A DNA stretch of 25,630 nucleotides from an uncultured Eubacteriales bacterium (lineage in GTDB: Bacteria; Bacillota; Clostridia; Oscillospirales; Oscillospiraceae). The position numbers were made by a program, and so were the translations under genes. Shown here one piece after another: positions 9,633-16,786 of the stretch. Numbering within the stretch: position 1 is the first letter of the stretch; each line of letters begins with the position of its first letter. The stretch spans positions 1 to 25,630 of the forward strand of contig UQUO01000027.1 of assembly GCA_900544295.1 (NCBI GenBank), read 5' to 3'. Below the pieces are notes generated by a model. That model was not told where the DNA came from and made no database searches. It saw only the letters and a program-made list of their open reading frames with translations.

Positions 9633-10139
9633 ATGCCCCCTCTTGAATACCGGCTGCTCGAACAGAATCTCAGCGGGAAATCCGACGAGCTGCTGCTCTA
9701 CTTCATTTATCTGAGCCAGGAGCGCCTGGCCTCTTCCTTCGAGGATTTTTTCAGGAAAAACTACAACTGGTCCCCGAACCAGACGAGGGTGATGTGCTAC
9801 CTGAAGTTCCAGCGTATTATCTCCATGTCCGAGCTGGCTTCACTCGTGCACTCAAGCAGGCAGCACATGACGCAGATAGTGGACTCGCTGGTGAAGCTCG
9901 ACCTGGCGGAGCGAAAATACGACCCCCAGAACCGTAGGGCAGTATACGTCCAGCCGACGGTCACCGGCCTCAAGCGCCTTGACACGGGCGAGCGGCGGTT
10001 CATAAGTCATCTCCAGAGGGCGATATCCAAGCTCCCCGCCGAGGAGCGGCAGAAGACCATCGAAGCCATCCGCACCGTCTCGGTCTTTCTCGGCAACATC
10101 AACATCGAAATCGACGACAAGGCGGACGTAATATTCTGA
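9633..10139 (+). CDS. MarR-family transcriptional regulator
   Basis: The 168-residue product has the winged-helix layout of MarR proteins: an N-terminal dimerisation helix, SMSELASLVHSSRQHMTQIV as helix-turn-helix (about residues 64-83), the wing DPQNRRAVYVQPT, and a C-terminal helix pair. MarR proteins bind short palindromes as dimers and usually release DNA on binding a phenolic or other small ligand. It diverges from the ene-reductase set across a 291-base AT-rich region carrying a 15-bp palindrome, which makes it the likely local regulator. ATG 9633 has an AAGGAT site about ten bases ahead. A strong terminator abuts the stop codon. The ligand is unknown. Confidence 0.92.
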   Translation: MPPLEYRLLEQNLSGKSDELLLYFIYLSQERLASSFEDFFRKNYNWSPNQTRVMCYLKFQRIISMSELASLVHSSRQHMTQIVDSLVKLDLAERKYDPQNRRAVYVQPTVTGLKRLDTGERRFISHLQRAISKLPAEERQKTIEAIRTVSVFLGNINIEIDDKADVIF

Positions 10140-10175
10140 AAAATGCCCTCCCGGCGCCGCCGGGAGGGCATTTTT
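10139..10175 (+). terminator. Rho-independent terminator after marR-type gene
   Basis: A 17-base arm (10139-10155) pairs perfectly with 10159-10175 across a GCC loop. The right arm ends in TTTTT. The A-rich left flank could also make it work in reverse. Confidence 0.95.
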
Positions 10176-10189
10176 GTTCAAAATCGCCT

Positions 10190-10218
10190 TTGCATCCTAG
10201 GTAAAATGAGGCTATAAT
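10190..10218 (+). promoter_or_regulatory. Promoter of the MATE leader
   Basis: TTGCAT (10190-10195) and a perfect TATAAT (10213-10218) are 17 bases apart. Transcription would begin near 10225, exactly where the leader hairpin starts. Confidence 0.85.
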
Positions 10219-10224
10219 AGGCTC

Positions 10225-10273
10225 ACAGCGAGTGGCGTAACTGCGTAAATCCGGTTGGCCACCCGCTGTTTTT
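10225..10273 (+). promoter_or_regulatory. Structured leader/attenuator, candidate guanidine-IV (mepA) riboswitch
   Basis: The RNA begins at once with ACAGCG (10225-10230), which pairs with CGCTGT (10264-10269). After one A/C mismatch, GTGGC (10232-10236) pairs with GCCAC (10258-10262). Inside, AACTG (10239-10243) can pair with CGGTT (10252-10256) around CGTAAATC. The outer stem runs into TTTTT, so the whole fold can act as a terminator. The known guanidine-IV or mepA-motif riboswitches sit before MATE transporter genes in Clostridia and control transcription termination. Position, size and the downstream family fit that class, and the inner sequence resembles it from memory. No covariance search was possible. 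A plain attenuator is the alternative. Confidence 0.55.
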
Positions 10274-10297
10274 CATTTTCTGATTGTGAGGGATATT

Positions 10298-11363
10298 TTG
10301 AACGAAAAATCCAATACCTTTCTTGAAACCGAGCCCGTAGGCTCACTGATGCGGAGTTGCGCCATACCTTGTATTATCTCTCTGCTCGTCGCGTCACTCT
10401 ACAACATTGTTGACCAGATTTTTATTGCCAACGCCACCTGCCTCGGCTCCTACGGCAACGCGGCCAACACGGTGGTCTTTCCGCTGACCGTCGTGGCGCT
10501 CGCACTGGCCGTCATGATAGGCGACGGCTGCTGCGCCTTCGTGAGCATCAGCCTCGGCTCCGGCGCACACGACGACGCCCACCGCAGCATCGGCTGCTCC
10601 GTCATCCTCTGCATCATCGTCAGCCTCGTTGTGACCGCAGCCTACCTCGTTTTCGACGACCCCATCCTCACCATGTTCGGCGGCAGCCCGCGCTTCGCCA
10701 TGGCCGCCACGGTCTCTGGGGCTGTGGTTAACATGATCCTAGACCCGCTCTTCATTTTCGGCTTCAGCTGGGGCATGATGGGCGCCGCCGTCGCGACTGT
10801 GCTCGGTCAGGTGCTCACCGCAGGGCTCTCGGTTTGGTACCTCTGCCGTATGAAGGCCGCGAGGCTGCAAAGGTGCAGTTTTGTCCTCAGCGGCGGGATG
10901 CATACCCATCGTCGGCTACAATACCGGCGCGGGCCGCAACGACAGGGCAAAGAGGCTCTTCAAGCTCCTGCTGCTCTCCGAGGCTGCCGTCGGCGCTGCG
11001 GCGCTCGTCGTGGTCGAGTGCTTCCCGCGGGAGCTGATTGCGATTTTCGGTGCAGCCAACGAGAGCGAGTACTACACCCTCTTCGCCCTGCGGGCCTTCC
11101 GCATCTACCTGTCCACAACCATCCTCGCCTGCGTGAACAAGGCAACCTTCATCTACCTTCAGTCCCTGGGCAGGGCGCTCCTGTCCACGCTTCTGTCGAT
11201 GGCGCGCGAGGTGCTGTTCGGCGTCGGCTTCGCGCTGCTGCTGCCGGTGTTTTTCGGGCTGGACGGTATACTGCTCTCCATGCCGGTCTCCGACGTACTG
11301 ACCTTCTTCTTCTCGGTCGCCGTGATTGTATACACCAACAAGGTGCTCTCAAAAGCGCAGTGA
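10298..11363 (+). pseudogene. Broken MATE-family (MepA-like) efflux transporter
   Basis: MATE proteins are 12-segment Na+ or H+ antiporters of about 450 residues that export cationic compounds and drugs. Here two pieces in different frames remain. From TTG 10298 (GAGGG five bases ahead) the frame gives the N-terminal half through LSVWYLCRMKAARL and loses similarity near 10890. The C-terminal half (AAGCIPIVGYNTGAGRNDRAK to LTFFFSVAVIVYT) continues in another frame to 11363. Together they make about 360 residues. By comparison with the family, one in-frame gap lies at MFGG/SPRFAM (about 10682), and a second loss with a frameshift lies near 10880-10895. The leader and promoter remain intact. The deletions are inferred from family knowledge, but the frame break is visible directly. 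Confidence 0.85.
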
Positions 11364-11364
11364 T

Positions 11365-11407
11365 AAAAAACAGCTCCGGGGCCTCAGGCCTCACGGAGCT
11401 GTTTTTT
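11365..11407. terminator. Bidirectional terminator between MATE remnant and PAP2 gene
   Basis: AAAAAACAGCTCCG (11365-11378) pairs perfectly with 11394-11407. A run of A precedes and a run of T follows, so it can end transcription both ways. The loop contains a nested GGCCT/AGGCC and, on the minus strand, the PAP2 stop codon. Confidence 0.92.
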
Positions 11408-12097
11408 CTTTTTTGTAAGGAATCTCTTGCGGTAAAAGAGAAGAAACGCCGGCACAGCAAAGATGAGGGCGCCTACGGTGTCTATGAAGGCGTGCTGCTT
11501 CACGAGCACCGTCGAGGCCATGCACAGGACGCAGGCGACGGTTATCACCGCGCGCCAGGGCTTTGTGAATATCTTGCTGTCAAAGGCGCAGAGGATGTCC
11601 CCCAGGCAGCCCAGAACGTGCATGCTCGGGAAAACGTTCGTCGGCGTGTCCGCCGCCCAGATGATGGTCATTATCCAGGTTCCGAAGCTCGTCGCCTCCA
11701 CGCCCTGCGGGCGCAGATGCTGGCCGTTCGGGATGATGACGTCCAGGATGAGCGTCGCCGAGAGGGTGAACATGTTGTAGTACATCCAGCGCCGGAACGC
11801 GCCCTCGTCCTTTATCATCGTCGGGATGCCCACGGCGGCAAAGAGCGGGTACCAGATGATATAGAACACCGCAAACTCCGGCACGAAGGGGATATAGTCG
11901 TCTATGAACGTGTCCGTGACCCAATAGCCCTCCGTGGGCGTGTGTTCCTCGATGATGAAAAAGGTGACTATGTAGACGATGAAATACAGCGCGAGGAGAC
12001 AGTACCTGTGCGTCCTAATGAAGTTCCAGACCTCGCCGAACAGCTTGCGTATTATGGCTGATTCCCCCAAATTCTTTTCCTGTTCCCAACCGGGCAA
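11384..12097 (-). CDS. PAP2-type membrane phosphatase
   Basis: The product is up to 237 residues with about six hydrophobic segments. The phosphatase motifs are present: NGQHLRPQGV (C1-like, with the Arg-Pro pair), PSMHV (C2) and STVLVKQHAFID (C3, with His and Asp correctly spaced). Family members remove phosphate from lipid phosphates at the outer face of the membrane; some related proteins swap phospholipid head groups (Aur1/sphingomyelin-synthase-like). The start is uncertain: TTG 12097 has GAGGAT nine bases ahead, and TTG 12070 has AGGAA. No ATG is near. The last codons (encoding KKKQLREA) and the stop lie within the bidirectional terminator. The gene diverges from the tRNA-modifying enzyme, and the substrate is unknown. 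Confidence 0.85.
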   Translation of the reverse strand: MPGWEQEKNLGESAIIRKLFGEVWNFIRTHRYCLLALYFIVYIVTFFIIEEHTPTEGYWVTDTFIDDYIPFVPEFAVFYIIWYPLFAAVGIPTMIKDEGAFRRWMYYNMFTLSATLILDVIIPNGQHLRPQGVEATSFGTWIMTIIWAADTPTNVFPSMHVLGCLGDILCAFDSKIFTKPWRAVITVACVLCMASTVLVKQHAFIDTVGALIFAVPAFLLFYRKRFLTKKKKQLREA

Positions 12098-12146
12098 AAA
12101 TATGCTATCCTCAAAATATCAAATATCATTCGACTCGGAGGCCAAT

Positions 12147-13073
12147 ATGGATAAAACACCGCGCGGGCGTTTTGCGCCCAGCCCCAGCGGGCGGCTGCAC
12201 CTCGGAAACATGCTCTCATCCCTGCTGGCCTGGCTGGATATCCGCTCCCTGGGCGGCCAGATGCTCTTCCGCCTGGAAGACCTGGACCCGGAGCGCAGCT
12301 GGGATGAATACGCGCGCCTCATGGCGGAGGACCTGCGCTGGCTCGGCCTCGACTGGGATCTCGGCTGGCCGGAGGAACCTGGCTGCCGTCAGGGCCTGCG
12401 CACGGGCCGCTACGAAGCGGCCTTTGAAAGGCTCTCGGCGCTCGGGCTCGTCTACCCCTGCTGGTGCTCGCGCGCGGAGCGCCTTGCGGCCAGCGCGCCG
12501 CATCCCGGCGAGGAGCGGCCCATGGGCTGCAAGTGCCGCTATTACTCCGAGGCTGAAAAGGCAAAGATGCGCCGCTCTCCCGCCGCTAAGGTCATTGTCC
12601 CCGACGCGGTGCTCTCCGTTGAGGACGGTCACTACGGGCCTTACAGCGAAAACCTCGCGCGCGAGGGCGGAGACTTCATCATCCGCCGCTCCGACGGTGT
12701 ATTCGCCTATCAGCTGGCGGTCTCTGTAGACGACATGGAGATGGGCGTCACGCGGGTCGTGCGGGCGAGGGATCTGCTCTCTTCCGCTCCGCGTCAGAAA
12801 TGGCTCATCGAGACCCTGGGCGGGGCCGCGCCGGAATATTGCCACTGTCCCCTGCTCGTCACGGGCGACGGACGCAAGCTCTCAAAGCGGGAGGGCGACC
12901 TCAATATGGAAGAGCTGCGCCGCCGCTATACGCCCGAGGAGCTCACCGGCGCGCTCGCCCACCTGTGTGGACTCATAGACAGGCCGGAGCCCGTCTCGCC
13001 ACGGGAGCTCGTGCCGCACTTTTCCTGGGAGCGCGTGGCCCGGGAGGACGTCATTCTTCCTCCCGGCTTTTGA
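12147..13073 (+). CDS. gluQ: Glutamyl-Q tRNA(Asp) synthetase
   Basis: GluQRS attaches glutamate to the queuosine base at the wobble position of tRNA(Asp). The 308-residue product is a glutamyl-tRNA synthetase catalytic core without the anticodon-binding half (full GluRS is about 470 or more residues). Class I motifs are present: PSPSGRLHLG (11-20) and KLSKR (244-248). A cysteine set, C105-x-C107 with C128 and C130, fits the zinc site of this family. The start is ATG 12147, five bases after GGAGG; the open frame runs further upstream but has no such site. Its 3' end overlaps the ATPase gene by 23 bp. The enzyme needs queuosine, so a queuosine synthesis or salvage pathway should exist elsewhere in the genome. 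Confidence 0.93.
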   Translation: MDKTPRGRFAPSPSGRLHLGNMLSSLLAWLDIRSLGGQMLFRLEDLDPERSWDEYARLMAEDLRWLGLDWDLGWPEEPGCRQGLRTGRYEAAFERLSALGLVYPCWCSRAERLAASAPHPGEERPMGCKCRYYSEAEKAKMRRSPAAKVIVPDAVLSVEDGHYGPYSENLAREGGDFIIRRSDGVFAYQLAVSVDDMEMGVTRVVRARDLLSSAPRQKWLIETLGGAAPEYCHCPLLVTGDGRKLSKREGDLNMEELRRRYTPEELTGALAHLCGLIDRPEPVSPRELVPHFSWERVAREDVILPPGF

Positions 13074-15507
13074 CGGCGCGCTTTTTCGCGTGGCGGCCCG
13101 GGCTGTGCAGGGAATCTATGCTCGCCTTCAGTTTGTCCTGCGCGCGGCGGATGACTATGAGCGCGGGAGCGGACAGCAGCGCGAACACGACGAGTATCAT
13201 CGCCCCCGGCAGGTCCAGGGACGAGAGCGTGAACAGCTGCGGGAGCATGACGACGCAGAACACAAAGGCTGCGGTGAGGCCGCCAATCATCACCTTGCGC
13301 AAAAGGTTATACGGCTTGCAGGTAAAGTGTACGACCATCAGGCCGACGATGTTGAGGATGATGGCGCAGACCGTGCTCATCATATTGTCCTCCACCTCGA
13401 AGACCATGCAGAAGAGAATGACGCCGAGGACCAGGAAGAGGTCCGTCAGCGCGCCGGGCAGGGCGCGGTAGATGACGTTCGGCAGGAACTTGCCCTTTAT
13501 GCGCGAGATATTCGGCTCCATGGCGAGCACAAAGCCGGGCGCGCCTATTGTAAGGGCCGACACGAGGCTCATCTGCGCGCTCGTCACCGGATACGGCAGG
13601 GTGAAGATGAGCGAGATGAGCGCGAGGGCGAAGGAAAAGATATTCTTCACGAGGAAGAGCGCCGCAGAGCGCTCTATGTTGTTTATGACCCTCCTGCCCT
13701 CGGCCACGACCGACGGCATGGCGGCAAAATTGGACTCCAGCAGGACGATATGCGAGACCTGGCTGGCGGCGTCCGAACCCGAGGCCATTGCGATGGAGCA
13801 GTCGGCTTCCTTGAGCGCGAGCACGTCGTTCACGCCGTCGCCCGTCATGGCGACGGTATGGCCTTCGGCCTTGAGGGCGCGGACGAACTTCCGCTTCTGG
13901 TCCGGCGTAACGCGGCCGAAGACGGTATATTTCTCTATGGCCTCGGCTATGTCCTCATCCGTCTCCAGCGTGCGGGCATCGACATAGCTTTCAGCGCCCT
14001 TTATCCCGGCGCGCTTGGCGACCTCGGAGACGGCCATGGCGTTGTCGCCCGAGATGACCTTTATCGCCACGCCCTGCTTGGCGAAGTAGCGGAAGGTCTC
14101 CGGCGCCTCGGCGCGTATCTTGTTCGAGAGCAGGATGAGGGAGATGGGCATGAGCGGCGCGTCCAGCTCCTCGTCATCCGGCTGTCCGTCGTAGAGGGCC
14201 AGCAGCAGCACTCGGCAGCCCTTGGAGGAATAGGCGTCTATCTGCCTGGCATATTTGCCGTAGCGCTCGCCCAGGAGCACGTCCGGCGCGCCGAGAAGAT
14301 AGGTCTCGTCCTCGTGGAAGCTCACGCCGCCGAATTTCTTGGCGGAGGTGAAAGGCACGGCCTTTATGGCCTGCTGCGTCACCTTGCCGGTGAAGTATTT
14401 TCGCAGTGCGGCCATCGTGTCGTTATCCGCGCGCATGGCGGCGACATAGTCTGCCATGATGAGGCGGATATCCTCCTCCTCGAACCTGTCCGGGCAGAGG
14501 GGGATCACATCCTCGACGGCCATCTTGTTCTCCGTGACGGTACCGGTCTTGTCCACGCAAAGGACATCCACCCGAGCCAGGGTCTCTATGCAGCCCATGT
14601 CGTGGACAAGCGTTTTCTTCTGCGCCAGGCGCACGACGCCCGCGGCGAGGGCCATGCTGGTGAGCAGGTATAGCCCCTCGGGTATCATGCCTATGAGCGA
14701 GGCAACGGTGGCGACGACGCCGTTCGAGACGCTGCGCTCCAGCCAGACTATCTCCTTGATGGCCATGAGTATGCCCAAGGGGATGATGGCTATGCCGATT
14801 ATCTGGACGAGGCGGGTCAGGGAGCGCATCATCTCCGACTGCTGCGGCGGCTTGGCCTCCTTGGCCTCTATGGTGAGGCGATTGGCATAGGAATCCGCGC
14901 CCACCTGCGTCAGGCGCGCGCGGCACTCGCCGGAGACGACAAAGCTGCCTGAGAGCAGATCTGCGCCCGCGGGCTTTTTTATCTCGTCCGCCTCGCCGGT
15001 TATGAGCGCCTCGTTCACGCTGCACTCGCCTGCGACGACAACGGCGTCGGCAAATATCTGGCTGCCCGCCGAGAACACGACGATGTCGTCCCTCACCATC
15101 TCACTCGTGGGTATCTTCCTCTGCCGGCCGTCACGGATGACGGCCCCGTGCGGGGCCGTGAGCAGAGTGAGCTTGTCCAGCGTGCGCTTTGAGCGCAGCT
15201 CCTGCACTATGCCTATGGCGATGTTCGCAAAGACCACGCCCAGGAACATGGCGTTCTGCCAGGTGCCAAACACCAGCACGAAGGCCGCCAGCAGGAAGAA
15301 GAGCATGTTGAAATAGGTGAAGACGTTGGATTTGATTATCTGCCCCACGGTCTTGCCCGGGGGGTCTATGGGCAGGTTGGCCCAGCCGGCGTCCACCCTC
15401 TCCTGAGCCTGGGCAGAGGAGAGGCCCGTCTCCGGGTTCGTCTCCAGCACAGGCACGGGTCGGCGCATCGGCTCTTCTGTCTTTCGTTTTTTCCCTAGCT
15501 TTTTCAT
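13051..15507 (-). CDS. Cation-translocating P-type ATPase, CtpE-like
   Basis: The 818-residue product has the P-type layout: two N-terminal membrane segments, an actuator loop, the M4 motif IPEGL (275-279), the phosphorylation site DKTGT (Asp319), a nucleotide-binding domain, GDGVND (556-561), and six C-terminal membrane segments. IPEGL followed by LLTSMALAAGVVRL resembles mycobacterial CtpE, which is linked to Ca2+ transport, so Ca2+ is the best guess. The actuator reads TGEA (170-173) where most pumps have TGES. There is no N-terminal heavy-metal domain. ATG 15507 has no ribosome site. ATG 15468 is an internal alternative with a weak AGAAGAG. The 3' end overlaps gluQ tail to tail. Confidence 0.92.
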   Translation of the reverse strand: MKKLGKKRKTEEPMRRPVPVLETNPETGLSSAQAQERVDAGWANLPIDPPGKTVGQIIKSNVFTYFNMLFFLLAAFVLVFGTWQNAMFLGVVFANIAIGIVQELRSKRTLDKLTLLTAPHGAVIRDGRQRKIPTSEMVRDDIVVFSAGSQIFADAVVVAGECSVNEALITGEADEIKKPAGADLLSGSFVVSGECRARLTQVGADSYANRLTIEAKEAKPPQQSEMMRSLTRLVQIIGIAIIPLGILMAIKEIVWLERSVSNGVVATVASLIGMIPEGLYLLTSMALAAGVVRLAQKKTLVHDMGCIETLARVDVLCVDKTGTVTENKMAVEDVIPLCPDRFEEEDIRLIMADYVAAMRADNDTMAALRKYFTGKVTQQAIKAVPFTSAKKFGGVSFHEDETYLLGAPDVLLGERYGKYARQIDAYSSKGCRVLLLALYDGQPDDEELDAPLMPISLILLSNKIRAEAPETFRYFAKQGVAIKVISGDNAMAVSEVAKRAGIKGAESYVDARTLETDEDIAEAIEKYTVFGRVTPDQKRKFVRALKAEGHTVAMTGDGVNDVLALKEADCSIAMASGSDAASQVSHIVLLESNFAAMPSVVAEGRRVINNIERSAALFLVKNIFSFALALISLIFTLPYPVTSAQMSLVSALTIGAPGFVLAMEPNISRIKGKFLPNVIYRALPGALTDLFLVLGVILFCMVFEVEDNMMSTVCAIILNIVGLMVVHFTCKPYNLLRKVMIGGLTAAFVFCVVMLPQLFTLSSLDLPGAMILVVFALLSAPALIVIRRAQDKLKASIDSLHSPGRHAKKRAVKSREEE

Positions 15508-15519
15508 AGTGGATATTGT

Positions 15520-15548
15520 AGCATAATGTATAAGAAAGTAGTAGTTAA
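15520..15548 (-). promoter_or_regulatory. Possible promoter close to the ATPase start
   Basis: On the minus strand TTAACT (15543-15548), 17 bases and TATGCT (15520-15525) precede the ATG at 15507. A second -10-like TACAAT (15515-15520) lies even closer. Either would give a leader of only a few bases. Confidence 0.4.
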
Positions 15549-15584
15549 TTTATTGTTAATATTGTCACCCGAAACTTAAAGCAG

Positions 15585-15622
15585 AATTAAACCCCCGCCC
15601 CTTTCGGAGCGGGGGTTTAATT
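15585..15622 (-). terminator. Terminator of serC-serA
   Basis: AATTAAACCCCCGC pairs with GCGGGGGTTTAATT across a ten-base loop, one base after the serA stop. On the minus strand the stem is followed by only a weak T-rich stretch. Confidence 0.8.
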
Positions 15623-16786
15623 TCAGATGACGCGGACTCTGAGCACGTCGGGATTTTGCAGGATCTGGCTCGTTATCTCGCCGTTGACGCGCTCCGCGAG
15701 GTCTATCATCGTATATGCGTAGCCGCCGCGGGGCTTGTTTATCATGTGCTCGATGTTGATGTTGCGCGCGCTGATGAGGTCGAGGACGCTGTTTATCATG
15801 TTCGGCACGTTGCGGTGGATGACGCACAGGCGGCAGACGCCCAGGCGTTCGAGGGAGGCGTTGGGCATGTTCACGCTGTTGCGGATGTTGCCGTTGGCCA
15901 GGTAGTCGTAGATCTCCTGCGCGGCCATGACGGAGCACTTCTCCTCGCTCTCCGGCGTGCAGGCGCCGAGGTGCGGCGTCGTGATGCAGTTGCGCGCGCC
16001 GATGAGCTTCTTGTTCGGGAAGTCCGTGACGTACTTGCCAATCTTGCCGCTCTCAAGACCGGCTATCATGGCGTCGTCGTCCACTATCTCGGCGCGGGAC
16101 TCGTTCATGATGCGCACGCCGGGACGCATGGAGGCGATGGCGGCGGCGTCTATCATGTGGTGCGTGCTCTCGTTGTAGGGGACGTTGAGGCTGATATAAT
16201 CGCTGGTGCGGAAGATCTCGTCCAGATAATCCACATGTATGACGTCCCGGGAGAGGCGCCAGGCGCTCTCGACGGACATGTAGGGGTCGTAGCCCCGGAC
16301 GGTCATACCGAACTCCAAGGCGAGGTTCGCCACCAGCGCCCCGATGGCGCCGAGGCCGATGACGCCCAGGTTCTTGCCGCAGAGCTCCGGGCCGGCGAAG
16401 GCGCTCTTGCCCTTTTCAACAAGGGCGGGTATCTCGTCGCCCTTGCCGGCGATGGACTTGACCCACTCTATGCTGCCCAGGATGTCGCGCGAGGCCAGGA
16501 GCATCTCGAAAATTACCATTTCCTTAGTAGCGTCCGCGTTCGCGCCCGGGGCGTTGAAGACCACTATGCCCTTCTCGGAACAGGTGTCCAGCGGGATGTT
16601 GTTGACGCCCGCGCCCGCGCGGCCTATGCACAGCAGCTCAGGCCAGAACTCCGTGGAGTGCAGATCCGCCGAGCGGATGAGCAGGGCCTCCGGGTTCTCG
16701 ATATCCGGCTTCACGGCGCAGCCGTGCTTTTCAAGTATCGAAATGCCGAGCGGGGAAATGGCGTTCATCGTGCGTATCTTATACAT
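15623..16786 (-). CDS. serA: D-3-phosphoglycerate dehydrogenase
   Basis: SerA oxidises 3-phosphoglycerate to 3-phosphohydroxypyruvate with NAD+, the first step of serine synthesis. The 387-residue product is the short form: an NAD-binding Rossmann core with GLGAIG (144-149), catalytic Arg231 (NESRAEIVDDD) and His272 (TTPHLGACTPES), then a C-terminal ACT domain (about 318-387, starting RLCVIHRNVPNMINS) that commonly senses serine. The start is ATG 16786, preceded by AGGTGG at six bases. That site lies in the last codons of serC, and the two genes overlap by 8 bases (ATGTATAA), which implies translational coupling. It makes the next intermediate for SerC, its upstream neighbour. SerB was not seen. 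Confidence 0.95.
   Translation of the reverse strand: MYKIRTMNAISPLGISILEKHGCAVKPDIENPEALLIRSADLHSTEFWPELLCIGRAGAGVNNIPLDTCSEKGIVVFNAPGANADATKEMVIFEMLLASRDILGSIEWVKSIAGKGDEIPALVEKGKSAFAGPELCGKNLGVIGLGAIGALVANLALEFGMTVRGYDPYMSVESAWRLSRDVIHVDYLDEIFRTSDYISLNVPYNESTHHMIDAAAIASMRPGVRIMNESRAEIVDDDAMIAGLESGKIGKYVTDFPNKKLIGARNCITTPHLGACTPESEEKCSVMAAQEIYDYLANGNIRNSVNMPNASLERLGVCRLCVIHRNVPNMINSVLDLISARNINIEHMINKPRGGYAYTMIDLAERVNGEITSQILQNPDVLRVRVI

Noticed and set aside
10286..12061. A 591-residue continuous reading of the MATE frame
   Set aside because: Only the part to about 10890 is MATE-like. The rest is out-of-frame sequence of the MATE C-terminal half and antisense to the PAP2 gene.
11979..13073. 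A longer gluQ starting at 11979
   Set aside because: The extra residues are antisense to the PAP2 gene. A strong ribosome site and the conserved N-terminus fix the start at 12147.
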